From positions 7,192,001-7,256,000 of the forward strand of contig JAHQIY010000003.1 in the NCBI GenBank assembly GCA_019054805.1: 64,000 bases of DNA, written 5' to 3'. Positions 24,301 through 39,300 of the stretch are shown here, in pieces. The notes under the pieces are model-generated. The model was not told where the DNA came from and searched no databases. It saw only the letters and a program-made list of their open reading frames with translations. Each line of letters starts with the position of its first letter. Positions within the stretch are counted from its first letter, which is position 1. The DNA is from Brachionus manjavacas (lineage: Eukaryota; Rotifera; Eurotatoria; Ploima; Brachionidae). The position numbers and the translations under genes are program-made.

Positions 24301-27300
24301 CTAAAATATCCAAATTAATAGATCTAGTTTAAATTTGAATTTTAATTCTAAAATTTCGATGGTTTATAAAGCAATTAAAATAACTATCTAATTCTATAAA
24401 TCTATTAAATGATATAGAATTTAATATTTTTAATGTCCGAAAAAATTCTAAAAATTCCTAAATCAAAAATCATTTCTGTGTGACGGTGAAGTAAGGAGCA
24501 AAAAAAATTAAAACAAAGCAAAATATTTAAAAAATTATCAGCTTTAAAATTAAAAAAAAAAGCTTTTTTATTTCAGAAAAAAAATCAATCGTTTCTATCG
24601 TTTCTATAGAAAAGAAGATGAGCGCCTCCCCATTATCCACTTGGATAGAAAAGGGACAATTATTATTACTGTTTCTATCAATTTACGATCTATTCTCTAA
24701 TAATAAAAAAAAATATTTATTTTATTGCTTTTGTTTACGTTTTACAAATTTTGCTTTAAAAATAATTTAACAGTAATTTTTTTTTAAATAATTGTTAATA
24801 ATTTAAATAAATCTGGGATTCAATTTAATAAAATATATTTTTCTACAGTTTTTGCTTCAAAATTACCACCTTCACAAAATCTGTTTTTTTTTCATAAAAT
24901 AAATAGAGGAAAATAATTTAAAATTTAAAATTTATTTTTCATTTTTAAGAAAGCCTTTCAATCCAAAGAATTTGGAGAATATTTGCTAGATGCGGATGAA
25001 CTGATTGACAAACACGGAATTCTAGAGTCTCAGATTGCGGGCATCAGCCAACATCTAAAAAGTGTAAATCGCAGAGCGCAGCAATTTACGCGTTCCAACT
25101 TGTCTAGTTCTTCCACTGCCTCTCAATCTCTAGTGTCTCCGTCACCCAACAGCAGCATCAGTGAAAATACTTCAAAACCTTTGATCAATGAGGCCCAACT
25201 AGTCAAAGAAAAATTAGACGCATTGAACAAAGCGTTTGACTTAATAAATGTTCTTTGCGGTGAAAGACGCCGCTACTTGCGCGAACACCGCGACTATCTT
25301 AAATTCCTCGAAGAGACAGATGAAGAAATTCTTTGGATTGAGGAAAAAATACGCGTAGTCAAGTCCAATGATGCTGGACATGACCTAGGCTCCACTCAAA
25401 TTTTAATTAATAAACATGAACAGCTAGAAGACGAGATTAAATTTCGCTCGCCCAGAATCGACAAAATTATCTCTCAGGGCGAAACGATACTTGATGGACA
25501 GCAATTCGGACAGGTCGAGAGCCAAAATGTGGTCCAGCGGATATCAGAGATGCAAGCTTTGATCAAACAACTGAAAGAATTAGCAGCCAAAAGAAAATCG
25601 CTATTAGAGGACTCATTTTCATCTCAGCAATATTTTGCCGATGCCAATGAGGCCGAGTATTGGATGAAGGACAAAATGGCCTTGGTATCATTGAACAGCG
25701 ATTGTGGCAAAGATGAGACAAGTGCCCAGGCGTTGCAAAACCGACATGCGCGCATACAGGAAGAAATCAAAGCTTATGAGGCCGAGATCAGACGCTTGAC
25801 TGAGATTACCGATGTGCTGATCGGCAACAGACGCTTTAGCTCATTTCCAGCTGAGATCAAGCAACAATTGATGAAGAACCAGAAGCGCAATGCTCTGGCT
25901 TCCACGGGAGAAATAGCCACCGACACCGAAGATATCGACGATTCGGATTCGGATTTCTCTGCCGCAGATTCTTTCATAGAAGAAGTTGATTATGTCGACC
26001 AAATAGTCGAAAAAGAAGTAACAGAATTGGTGCGTGTACAAATAAATGCCAATTGTGTCAAGGCTCTGTACACGTTCAGCAGCAAACATTTTTCCATTCA
26101 AAGAGGAGAAATAATGGAGCTAAAGGAAAAGACAAACAATGAGTGGTGGCTGCTGGAAAAGTCCAACGGCCTAGAGGGATATGCGCCGGCCAATTATGTC
26201 AAAGAACTTGGCGTTCAAAGTTTTGCCAAGCAGCAAAAAAAGCTGGTCAAGCGACCACAAGTTGTTCAAGTGGAAAAAGTTGTGCGAAAACCAAATCCGG
26301 CGGTGAACGCGCTCAAAAATGACAGGAAAAAAAAGGGCTCTATTCTGAGACGCAAAACCACCAGCATTCAACCAAGACAACTGCAGCATTTGAATACAGA
26401 AAATTTACAAAAAAGACAAGCCGACATCAAATTCATGTTCAATCAACTGTTGAATTCGTCAATTGAACGACGCAAGCAGCTGGACAACACAATAGCATTC
26501 TACCGATGGCTCAGAAAATACGAAGAGTTCAGCAAGTGGGTTGGCGAAAAGCTTGACGAAATGAGCCTGAGCAATCGACAATCGTTGCTGGAAAATCCGG
26601 ACTCGTCCAAGCGCCTCTATCAGACTTTTATCACCGATTTTTTGGCCTACCAAAACGAGTTTGCTAAAATTGAAAAATTGGCCGATGAATTGGTGAGCAA
26701 AAAGTTGACCTATGTGATCGAAACGTCCAAAAAGGCCATGTCACACGGCGAAATAAAGCAAAAGCAAAGCGTGCTCGCTGCCGATTACCAGAAACTTTTG
26801 GAGCTTAAAAAAACCTGGGACAATTCAATAAAAGCGTTTCAGTGCATTGAAAAATACAATGGTTTGTATGCGGAAGTGAGTGATTTGGTGAAGGAAAAAC
26901 TAGCTGCCTTGCAAAAGGAAGAGGTGGCACACGAAAACGATGTGCGAACTGTGCGAGCTTTGCAAAAAAAACAGGAAAAAATGGAACGAGAACTTGGACC
27001 AATTGACAAAAATATGCTCAGTCTGAAAGAGACTGCCCAAGAAGTGAGCAAGTATTTTCCGCAGGAGAAAGTGAATGTGAGTAGAAAGCAAGAGATGATA
27101 AATGACCAGTGGCTGAGGCTGCGAGAGGAGGTGAAAAATCGAAAAGCAAAATTAGATGAAAAACACGGTCTACAGCGATTTGAAAATGAACTAGACGACT
27201 TCAGAATGGCCTGTGGCGGCCTTGTTGGCCAACTCAACGATTTGACTGAGCCCAGAGATCTCAAACAACACGAGGAAATGAAGAACAAATTTGCAGAATT

Positions 27301-30300
27301 GGAAGCTGAATTCAAAAATGAACTGCTGTTCAAATTTAGCAGCTTAAAAGAGTTGGGTCAAGACTTGCTTGGCAAACGCGGTGTTGCTGGCAGTGTTGAT
27401 AAAATAAACTCTGGTTTGAGTCAAGCGACTAGCATAAAATGCCACACAGCCAATAGTCTGAATGACATGAGCAAATATTTGGATGACTACCAGAAATATT
27501 TGAAGTTTAAACAGGACGCTTCGGGCGTGCAGCTTTTGATGCTGGACCAAGAGGCCTATTTACAATTTGACGATGTAGGCAGCTCGTCAAGCAATGTAGA
27601 CGCATTGCAGAAGCGTCACGACGAATTCATTGCCAAACTAAATGCCCAAGATGACAAAATGAAAATTTTGGCTGACCAATTGACCAAGCTTAAGGCAAAC
27701 AAACACTTCGCCTGGGACGAAATGGAGCAAATTTTTCACTCTTTGACTGTCATGAGACAAAAATTGAAGCAAAGTGCACTGGATCGAAAGCACAAGCTGG
27801 CCAAGTCCAAGGAATTCTATGACTTTAAGATACAGTGCGATGATTTGAACTGTTGGATCGACGAGAGACGATCCATAATGGAAAATGCCAATGCCGAGGC
27901 CAGCTCATTGACCCATTTGGAAAAGTCGATGAACAAGCACGAGGCCATTGAGAAAGAATTGATCTCGAATAGAACCCGACTTGATAGTCTAATAGTCGAT
28001 GGTGCTCGTTTATCCAAGGCGATAGTTAATGAAAAAGTCCAGCAGTTGATCAGTGTTGTGGAAAAAAATTGGCTAGACTTGGAAAACTATTCCAAGCTAA
28101 AAGGCAAAGAGCTGCAACAGGCCAAGGACAAGGCAGAGATGAATTTGAAAATAAGTGATGTAGAAAATCGAGTCAAGGGACTGGAGAGCGAATTGAGCAA
28201 GAATTACGCCAACAATGACCTAAGGTCTTCTAAACAAGCTCTCAAAAAGCATATGGAGCTAAAAAAACAAATCACAATGGAAATAGAGCTGCTGAATGAC
28301 ATGAACAAAGAAAGCGTTGCTTCGCTGGGCAACAAAGACAACAGCGGTTCGCAACAAGAGCTCAAGAACGCTCTCGGCGCTTACATAAACTCTTACAATC
28401 TGCTTAACCCATTGATTGAGGAGAAACAAAAAAGCCTTGAGTCCGAGTACCGAGTGCAGCAATTGATGTTCGACTTGGACCAAGAGACACAATGGATCGA
28501 TCAGAGCATGCAACAAATTGACTTGATTACCAACACAATGCCGCAGACATTGTTCGAGGCAAAGAACATGAGCAAAAAATTGGCCGAATTGGACCGAATA
28601 CGCATCAACAATCACAAGACAATTTTTGATGGTCTCACACAAAAAAGTCACAATATTCTCATGGACCAGAGAATGCCTTCTTTGACCGAATTGGCACAAA
28701 AATTAGACCGAATCGAGTCCAAATGGAACGCTCTAGAGGCGTTTATGAGCGAAAAAAAATCACTAGTGTCCGATTGTCTTGTTGAACAAGAACAACTCGA
28801 AGAACTAAACCAAATAAACATTTCGTTGAGTGAAAAGATGCCAATTTTGGCCAATACTCTCAGCGAGAATGCCAGCGAGTCGAGTGTGAACAAAAATTTG
28901 ACCAAACTGGACCATTTGGCGCACGATTTGCGCGAGTACAAAATTCAACTGGACAAAAAGAAGGCCTGTAGTGGTTTGGTTGAGTCTAGAATTGGAGAGA
29001 CCAGGCACAAAGTGGACGAAATGTTGACCGAGAGCGACCAGAAAAAGAAAAGTTTGTCTCATCGGCTAGAAGCCTTGGAATTTGAGCGCGAAAGTTGTGA
29101 GTTCATGAAATGGATGAACGAAAAGCGCACCCAGGCTCAATCGGAAGAGTTCGGACAAGACTTTGAGCATTTGATTTTGATTAGTGACAAATTCGACTCG
29201 CTCAAAGACGAGGTCAAGCTTGCCGATGCCAAATACGACCGCTTGAGGCAACGAGCCAGCGATCTGCTTGGTACCAAGAGCCCCGATGCAAAGCTCATTC
29301 ACAAACGAAGCGACGAGCTCAAGGCAACTCATGACCAACTGCTGAACGAACTGAGCCAGCGTGAGCATCTGCTGAGCTCAGCGGCCGACATACACCGCTT
29401 TAACAAGGACGCCCAGGACCTAAATAGGCGCATGAGCGAAAAAGAGGCCGGTTTTGTGACCGACTTGGGCAAGGATTTAAACTCGTGCGAATTCCTGGTG
29501 CGCAAACATCAAACTTACATGGAAGAATTGTTCGCGTTCAAAATCCATTTGAACGATTTGAACAAGGAGAGCGAAATGTTGCGCGCCAAGCACCCAGGCG
29601 ACACCGAAGAGTCAATATTGTCCGAAATGAACGATCTAATTGACAGATTCAATAGTCTGAGATTGAAGAGCGAAAAGAGAACCAAAGACTTGAACAACTC
29701 AAGAGACTACTACAAGTTTATGGTCCAGTCGAAAGACTTGAACCGATGGATGGACCAGATTCGAGCTGGTCTTGTGAGCTTTACTCAGCCATCGGACGTG
29801 TACTCAGTGCTTCAAATGAAAGAAGAACACGACAATGTGAGATCAGAGATAGCGCAGAGAGACGACATGTTCAAGAGGCTGGAGGACTTGTGCATTGAAA
29901 TAGAAGGAAAAAAGGACAACGCGCATGCCAAAGAAGTTGTGTTGATCACAAATGATGTCATGAATAGGAGAGAGAGTCTGATCGAGTACTGGACGCTGAA
30001 AAATCGGCTCCTGGAGTCTCAGCACGAGTGTCACGAGTTCTACCGCGATGTGAGTCAACTGGTCTCGCTCATAGGCTCGCAGGAGTCCATTTTGACCAAG
30101 TCTTTTGGCGAACTTGAGCAACAATTGAGCAAAGAGAACATTTTGATTGTGGAAGATTTGGAGCGTTTGGTCAAGACAAGTGAAAATTTGGAGAAAAAAA
30201 TGGACAAACAGTCGCTGGAAAGAGCCATTGAGCTGAAGAGAAAAGGTGCCCTCTTGTTGGAAAAAGAGACGGCACGGCTAAATAGCCGCGAGGCCGAAAT

Positions 30301-33300
30301 CTATGCTCTCAATGAAACGGCCAAGCTAAAGGACATTTTGAATGTTATTCTGAAAAAAGAGAACGACCTGAGAGAACTGTGCCGCAGACGCGCCACACAA
30401 TTGAATGAAGCATTGAAGTTTTTTCGCTTGTACCGCGACGTCGACGAGTTCGACATGTGGATCGACGACAGGATAAGAAGTGCAAAGGGTTTGTGTCAAA
30501 GGCTGCACTCGCTGCCTCTTCACGGCCAAATAAAACTCTTCCAGAGGCAAAAGGCGCTCAAGAGCGAGATAGAGTCCAATTTTGGCAGATACGCGCAGCT
30601 GAATGAGCGCGGCAAGCACGAGCTGACCACGAACAGCTCGGTCAGCCAGCATTTGATGCGCAGCACTTTGGAAAATTTGAACAAAAAGTGGCAAGCGCTC
30701 GCCTACGAAATAAACGAGCGCGAAAAAGAGTTCGCCGAGGCCAACGACATACTTGAGTTCAATGACCAGCTGGAAAAGCTCGAAGAGTGGCTCAAAGACA
30801 AAGAGCTGATGATTCAGAATGGCGATGTTGGTCGCGACTACGAGCACTGCATTCAGCTGCTGAAAAAAGTCGACGACACCACATCGCCCAAGCATGAGGA
30901 CAAGCTGAAGCAATTGATCGAAATGGGAGACAAATTGGTGCGCTTGGGCCGCACCGACCAGCAAATGGTGGCCGAAAAAAACGACCGCTTGATCAAAAGA
31001 TCTGAGCTGATCAAGTCCGGTGTGAGCAGCTATAGGCAAAAGTTGGTCGCCGCACTGGACATTCATTTGTTGATGCGCGATTTGGAAGACATTGACCAGC
31101 GCATACTGGACAAGATAAATGTTCTGCAAGTGGAGGTGGAGCACAAAAATTTGGACTCGGTTCAAGCGGCACAAACAAAGCTGAACGATCTGAAATCGGA
31201 GCTTAGTCCGATCGAGGAAAAGCTCGAACAGGTCAAGAACGAGTCCTTGCTGGCCTCGTCGTCCGACGACATGATCAACAAATTCGATCAAGTCATTCAA
31301 AATTGGCTGCATCTAAAAGATCTGGTCGAGGCCAAGTCCACTAAGCTGGAGTCGAGCTTTTTCTATCAGAAGTTTATGGTCGAGTACAGGGAGCTCAAGT
31401 GGTGGATATGGGACATGGACAACAGAATTCAGCAGCAGAGCGAGCCGAGCAGTCTTGGCGAGGCCGAGACTGCCATTAACTTGCATCAGGAAAGAATGAC
31501 TGAAATCGAGGGCAAAACGCACCGCTTCATTAGTTTGCGTGACATGGGCAGGGACTTGATTGAGCGCAAGTCAAACGAGTCCAACTATCAGCTGGTGCAG
31601 CGGGAAATGTCTAATTTTATCAAAGACATCCATCAACTGGAACAGGAGCTTGAGCTGAAGGCGTCGGAGAAACAAAAGCGGCTGCACGAGTGTGCCCAGT
31701 ATTTGGAAGTAAAGGAGTCGTGGCGCCAAATTGAGAACTGGTCGAAGCAAATTGAGACCTGGTTGAACAGTCCGGATGTGGGTGATTCGGTCTTGGCGGC
31801 CAAATCGCTGCAAACCAAGCATGAAAACATGGAAAACTCGGTCAAGTCTCAAATGGGCGCTCATGGCTCGTTTGACAGTTTGGAACAGCGAGCCAGCGAA
31901 ATGATACGCCTCAAGAATTCAAATGCCGACCAACTCCAGCAGATAATCAACCAGAGCGGCGCCAAACGCAAGCAATTGAGCGATCTGTGCGCCAACCGAC
32001 GCAAACAACTCGACGACTCGTTGATGTATCAAAATTTGCTCTTGAACTATTATGACGTCATACAGTGGATCAAGGAAAAAACAGTCACGGCCATGGAAAA
32101 GACCTACACGGACTTGAGCAATTTGGAGACAAAAATACAGAGACATCAGGCGTTTATGATCGATTTGAACAAAATCGGACAAAAACGAGTCGAGGACATA
32201 CACAAAGAGGCCAACCAACTGTTGGCCAGACACCAGACCACGCTGTACTCGTTGAGCACATCGTCGAGCCAAATAATCGCCAACATAAACGAACACCTCA
32301 AAGATCTTGACTTCCAATGGAACGGTCTAAAGACTGCTGCTGAGACAAAGAAGAAATTTTTGGACGATGCGTTCAAGTATGTCTCGTTCACCAGATTTTC
32401 TGATGACTTGTTAACTTGGTTCGATGAAGTCGAGTCACAGTTGGCCAATGACGACAATGGCCACGACATATCCTCATGCAAAATGCTCTTGTTGAGACAC
32501 GAAAATTTAAGCAAACAAATCGAGGCTCAGAACGAAAAAATCCTCGAGCTTGACTCGTATCTTTTGACAAATAAGGATAACTTTATGCTCGGTGATATTC
32601 AGGAAATGGCGGGTCAAGTCAAGCAACGGTTCAATGAGCTCAAAGAGCCTTGCAAGATCAGGTAACAAATTTATTTTTTTTTAAAAATTAATCAAATTTT
32701 TTATTCATTTTATTTTTGAAATTTTTGATTTTAAAAATTAGAATTTTTTAACAAAATCAGACTTTTTTTTAAGTCACAAGTCTTATTTATTTATTTATTG
32801 AATTGAATTAACCTCCTTTAAGGAGAAGTAAAAATAAAAATTTTTTTGTGTTTTTGTGTTTTTTTAAAAAATGAAAAATTATTACCTAAAAATAAAATTA
32901 CAAAAAAAAAAAATAAAAAAGGAACATTAGTTCGAAAATAGAAAAAGGCATGAAAGTTAGAAAGCAAGATAATTTGGACCAAAATTCATGAATTTCTTTT
33001 ATTTTGAATTAGCTCGTTTAGAAGAGTTCTGTAATGTTTTAATTTTAAATTGCATAGACATAACCAAATTGAATCAGATATACCATCATTAGAAATCAGA
33101 TTAATCTTAAGATTTTCTTTAAGTTGGTTTGTATTTACTGTAATTTTAGAGGTTTCAATTTTAAAGTACTTGGAAATAAGTCAGAGGAAAAAGATGGGGT
33201 CATTAAGCATATATTTTAAAAATTGTGATGATAGATAATTATATTTAATTGTATCAATAAAAATTCAGCTGGCTGAAATTTAAGTAAAGCATTGAATTTT

Positions 33301-36300
33301 ATAGTTTATAAAAAATTTAAAACTTTTGAGAATTAAAATAATTTTTTAAAATTTAAAAAAAGATTTTAATTGCAAGTCATTAATTGTTCCTCTAAAATTC
33401 AGAGAATCAATTAAAAATATATTTAAAGATTAAGTAAAATTACTCTCACAATTTTTTTGTCTGTTATTCCATTTTTTTAAATTTATAAATTATATTTATT
33501 TGAATAAGAGAAGAAGTGATTACTTGAAGGTAAATCTTTTTTTTTCTTATAAAATTGGTATATTCAAAATTTTTTTAAAACTCTCAAAAATGTTTGGAAA
33601 ATTCTCTTAAAAAACTAGCGAACTCATTTTGCTCAAAAAACCCTTAATACTGGTTCATATAATAGTTTTATGAATTTTGAATAATCAATGCAATTCAATA
33701 TTTAAAAATTTATTCGAAATAAAAAAATGTCAAGTACCTCATTAATTTATTAATTTTAATATTTAAAATTTTTAAGAAATTAAATTTACCTAGTAGATTG
33801 TTCACATAAAATGTGGATATGGCTCACTCTTTAAGGATTAACCTATATTTGACGATGCTTATTTTATTTATTTTTTCTTTTGAAAAAGAATAATTAGTTT
33901 AATTAGTAATTATATTTATTAAGTGGGCCTAAAAACGTAATTCTTATCAAGTAAATCAAGTATGTCTTCAATACATCAAATTTAGGAGCTAACTTTTAAA
34001 TGAATTTATCATAATTTGATGAGTTCTAAGGTTTTATAAAATAAAATTGAAAAAAAAAATCTGAATTTTTAAAAATGAAGTTATTAATTTAAAATTTAAG
34101 AGTTTAATATTTGTTTATAATAAGGCAAGAAAATTTACAAGAATCACTGAGCTTGTTCACAGTGTTGCACGACATGGACGATGCTAGTCAATGGATCAGC
34201 GACAAGATGGCGCTGGCATCGCTTGACGAACTGGGTTTCAGTCTCCAGGAGACGCATAAAATGGTCAAAAAACATAACAATTTGGAGCAAGAGACCAAAA
34301 ATCACCAAGAGCTGATCGAAAATGTGTTCAAAACGGCCAAGAAACTTGTCGGTCAAAAACACTATGCCCATCAGTTGTTGTCGGGTCGACTGGCCGAATT
34401 GGAAAAAGAGTGGCTTGTGTTCAAAGACATGGTTGGCGAACGCAAGCAAAAACTCGACGATGCTTACCAGACGCACAAGTTTTTGTCAGAAAGCGAAGAC
34501 ATGATCCAGTACATGAAGGACAAATTGAAACAAATGACCAGCACAGACTACGGCCGAAATGAGCTCATCACTTTGAGCTATTTGAAAAAATTGAAGTCAA
34601 ACGATCTGCAAAATCAACGGCAACTCTTGGACTCGTTGGTTCAACAGGGTGCCGAACTTCAGAGTTGCAAGCACACTGACAAGAAGACAATTCAACGCAA
34701 GGTGTTCGAAATGCAAAATTTGTATCAGAGTGTTTGCGATTCAGCGCTGGACCGAGAGCAGTACTTGAACGCCATGTTGAGTGTATTCCAGTTCGAAAGA
34801 GAGGCCGAGGCGCTCGTTAACTGGCTCCGGGACCAAGAAGTGCTCGCGTCAAGTCAAGACTTTGGCCAAGATCTGGAACATGCCGAACTTTTGGCCAAAA
34901 AATTCCAACAATTCGTCAATTATTTGAGCAAAAATTCGGACAAAATAAGCCAATTTGATGATTTGGCTCAGCAACTATGCGAAAACAAGTTCACGCCGAG
35001 CATTTACATTGAGAATATTGATGAGCGATGCTCTTTTATAAACAACATTTGGAACCATCTGAATGTAATGGCCAACATACGCCGCAAGACCCTCGAGGGC
35101 GCCATTGAGGTGCATGCTTTTGACAAGGATTGCGATGACCTGATCGCATGGGCATCGGAAAAAGAAAAATTTCTAAGCAATGAAGACATTGGATACGACT
35201 TGGCCAGTGTGTACACATTGGCCAAGCAACAAGAAGCGCTCGAAAATGAGCTTGTATCGCTTAGCGAAGAGCTAGAACGGCTCAATTCTGAGTCCAAACG
35301 CTTGATTGAAAGCTATCCGGCCACCAAGGATCATTTGGAAAGCAAGCTAGATGAAGCGGACACAAAGTACAACCTGGTGTTGCAGCATTTGGGTCAGAGA
35401 AGGGAAAGAATACAGAGCTCGCAAAATATGTTCGTCTTTGCCAATGAATTCAATGAGCTTAGTGAATGGCTCAGGGAGATGCTGGTTAAATTGACTTCGG
35501 TCGAGTTGAGCCCCCAAAATGGACTAGGCGAGGTCAACAACGCCGAAATGCTCTTGCAAAAGCATAAAGAACATAGAATCGAAATCGATTCGCAGCAGCC
35601 TAAGTTGCAAAAATTTCTACAAAAATCCGAAGAGCTGTTGGCCAAAATGTCCAGAAACAAAGTGGTAAAACAGGAAATTTTGAGTAAAATTCAAATTATT
35701 CAGACAAACAATGGCAATTTGTTGGAGACTTGGTCAAGTAGACAGGACTTGTATGAACAAAATTTGGAGTACAACAAATTGTTGAGGGAGATCAAGTATT
35801 TAGATGCTTGGCTCTCTTCTAAAGATGCGTATGTGCACACGGACATACTTGGCGATAGTGTGTCCAGTGTGGAAACTTTGATTAAACAACATGAAGACTT
35901 CGAGAGAATGTTGAATGCCATGGAGGCTAGATTTGGTAACTTGAGGACAGAGAACAAATTGGAGAAGAAACTGAAAGAGATTAGGGAACGCGAGGCTGCA
36001 AACAGGATCAAGGCTGATGCGCAGTTTGAGGAAGAGAGGAAAAAAGATGCGGAGCGAAAACGAAAAATGGAACAGCGTCGTCAAGACGAGCGCAGGCGAA
36101 CGCAGGAAATAATTGCCAATGTGGCACAAAATCAAATAGCCGCCAATGTATCTCAATCGGTTGGCTCAACTGAAATAGCCAAGAATTTGGAAGTTAAGAC
36201 TCAGACGGATGGTGATCAAATGACCAAACAAGTAAATAGTCCAAAGAATGCTAATGCTGGACCTATGCGCAAAAAGGACAGGAATAGAACGAGAAGTATT

Positions 36301-39300
36301 AGAGATAAGCACAGAATAATGATCGGGCTTTCAGCTCCGACTATTACAGAATATTTAATGAGAAAACAGGAATATCAAAAAGGTGGTCAAAGAGCTCCGA
36401 TCAGAGGTAATTAGAAAAATTAGTTAAATTTTTTAGATTAGCATAAAAAAATTTTAAAAAAATTTTCTTTTTCTTTGGGATTTGAAATTTTTCAAAAAAA
36501 TTATTTTTAAATTTTCAATTTTAATCAGACACTACACTGAATATCTAAATAATTGAAATGTCTTGTAAAAAATATTTAGAATTAAAAATTGCAAACAAAA
36601 AATTCATGATTAGACTACTAAACTTTTAAAATTTAAAATAAATGAAATAGCGATAAAAAATTTGTTTGTTATCATTAAATTCTTGATATAAAAATATTTC
36701 AATTTTTTTGTTAAGATTCAAATCCATTGAAAATAAAATAATCATGTTTTTTTGTAACTTTTGAAATTGAAATTTTTTTATTACAAGAATTTTAAAGATA
36801 ATGATAATGAAGCTAAATTTTTTTTTTGTCAAAATTCCCATTTAGATAAGTTTTGATCAAATGAACTTAAACATTAATTTGGTAGTTAAGTATAAACAAG
36901 GTTGCTACTTGGTCATTTTTTTACTATATTTCTAAAAAAAGCATCAAATTAATTTTTCCTAGCAAAATTTCAAATAAAAAAATATCCAAAAATTAAATAA
37001 AAATTTATTAAAACTATTTAGGCACATTTTGGTCTTTATTTAAAAAAGGTTATTAAGGCCGTTTACGTACTGTTACTTTTCTTAAATGAGAAATATAAGA
37101 GTAGCCATTTACGATGACGAGAATGATCACAAAACATTTATTTTTCAATAATTAATAATTAAATATTTAATTATTAAAGTTATTAAATAGAAATGTAAGA
37201 AAAATCAAAATAGCTAGATGATTTTAATTTTAATTTACTTTTGGTAGTTTAAAAAAAAACTTAATTAAACTTTTAAAATTTAAAAAAGAGATTTATTAAA
37301 TTTGAATTTATATCTAAAGAATACCAACCATTCTTCACCTCAATTCATGGAAATTTGATGTGTTTTTTCATTAATAAAAATGATTATAACGAACTCAACG
37401 CAGCTGCTCAACCGATCAACCTTTTCAATTGTAAGCTAAATCGTATCGAAGATACGACTATTCAGAGAGATGTAATTCATGTAGAAACAGAAGATGGTGC
37501 TGAGTATTTATTTGATGCCGCAGGTGATGAGCTCGACATGGAAAAATTGGATCTTTGGATGGAAAAAATAGTTGAGAGTTCAGGTAAAAAAAAATTTATA
37601 ACTAACTAATTTTGTTGCTTGAAATTAATGTTGTGCTTTATTTTGCTTTATTTGCACCTTTAGCTTCTCCAAGTCAATCAGGACTAAGCACTTATAACCT
37701 AACCAGCACTAGTCATTTAAACATTAGCACGGGTGATTTGAATTCTCTGTCAGCTCAAACACCAAATAAGCCTAGGTCTAGAGCACCGGTTGTGATGTCT
37801 TTGCCACCTATTAAATCCGAGTCTTTAGATACTGATGTCAGTAATGAGGATTATTATGCCCAAATAAGTTCACCTCTGAATAAATCAACAGAAGCACAAC
37901 GAATGCCCATTTATGAAAATGTGCCGCTAAATAACAGCTTTAATAATGGTATTTATTTTAACCCTAATTCTTTAGCCAACGCTCTAGCTACTCAATCGCA
38001 TGACCACATTAATTTGATTTCTTATGATTTTATTTTAGCTAACCAAAAATTAATTTATAACCAAAATCTTTTAAGTAATCATTGCTTGTAATTATTTTTA
38101 TTAGTTTTATACTTTTTTTATTGTAAATTTTTTGTTTTATTATCAAATAAAAGCTTGCTTTTTAAAAAATGCATGACTAAAATTAATAAGCAACATTAAA
38201 ATTTTGTTCTTAGTTGAGGAGACATTTGTCCAAGATTCTTTTGGTCAAATAACTGAAAACAAAAAATCAGTCTGTTATGACCAAAATGACATTGCTCCGT
38301 ACCGTCATCGCGAAGATCCTAAAGCACCCGTTTCTCCATTATCAATCGGAAGTGTTTCGGACAAAGTCGGTCACTTGGACTCAACAAAAGGGGATCGTCG
38401 ACCTCTGGTTTCCATTATCAAAAAATCCTCAGCCATCACTCACAAAGAGGACATTAAACTTGCTCGACCAGTTAGTGTAATATCAGAAGAAGCTAGAAGC
38501 GAACCATCAACACCAAGAAAAATAGACAAAAAGGAGTCACTTATTGCCGAAGTCCTGAAGCAGTCCGCTATTAATAGCTCTCAGTTAAGTGCCGATGACA
38601 TGAGACATACTTCCTATAACCAAGCTATTAAAACTAAACAAATTGAAAGAGAAGCAGGAGTTGTAAAATCCTTAGTCGAAAGCATGAATGCTCCTACCGA
38701 TAACCTAAACATTTCCATTATAAGCGAAAACAGTGAAAATTCGGAAGTTGGTTCTGTAAACTTACTCAAACAACCATCGAATGCAAGTGAACAAAATGTT
38801 TACGGGATTCAAAATTTAGTGGCATCGGAAGATAAGAGAGCTCAAACTTTACCAAGTATATATTAGAATTTTGCCAAAAAAATCTGCTTAAAATCTTGAA
38901 TTCTAAATTTTTGAATACTTAATCAATTAATATTATTGATTTTTTCTATTATTCTTATCTATTATTTATATGTCATCTTATACAATTAATGAAGCATTCG
39001 GTTTCATTTCCAATATAGGATTACATTTTAAAAATCGGCTAAAGCGCAATTATATAAAGTAAATTTTTGAATTTTTTAGACAATTTGTAGATGCTTTTAT
39101 AATTTTTAATATCGTAGTAAAACCGTCTTCTTTAAACTCAGAACTGATTAAAGAAGAAGTAGTCTTTTTTTTTTAAATTAATTTAATTATTTTAATTGTT
39201 TTTCTTCTTTTATGTTTTATCAATTTCCTATTTTAAATTAAAAAAAAATAAAATAATTATAATAAATAATGAGAGGTTAAAACGGCAATTAAATCTAAAA

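Noticed and set aside
26839..27333. 164-codon minus-strand open frame
   Set aside because: Antisense shadow of spectrin exon 5, Ser/Phe-rich as expected from reversed Lys/Glu codons.
30326..31312. 328-codon open frame on the minus strand inside spectrin
   Set aside because: It lies antisense to unmistakable spectrin repeats and arises from their codon bias; it has no domain signature.
34144..36156. Several antisense frames in spectrin exon 6
   Set aside because: All are opposite well-supported spectrin repeat coding sequence.
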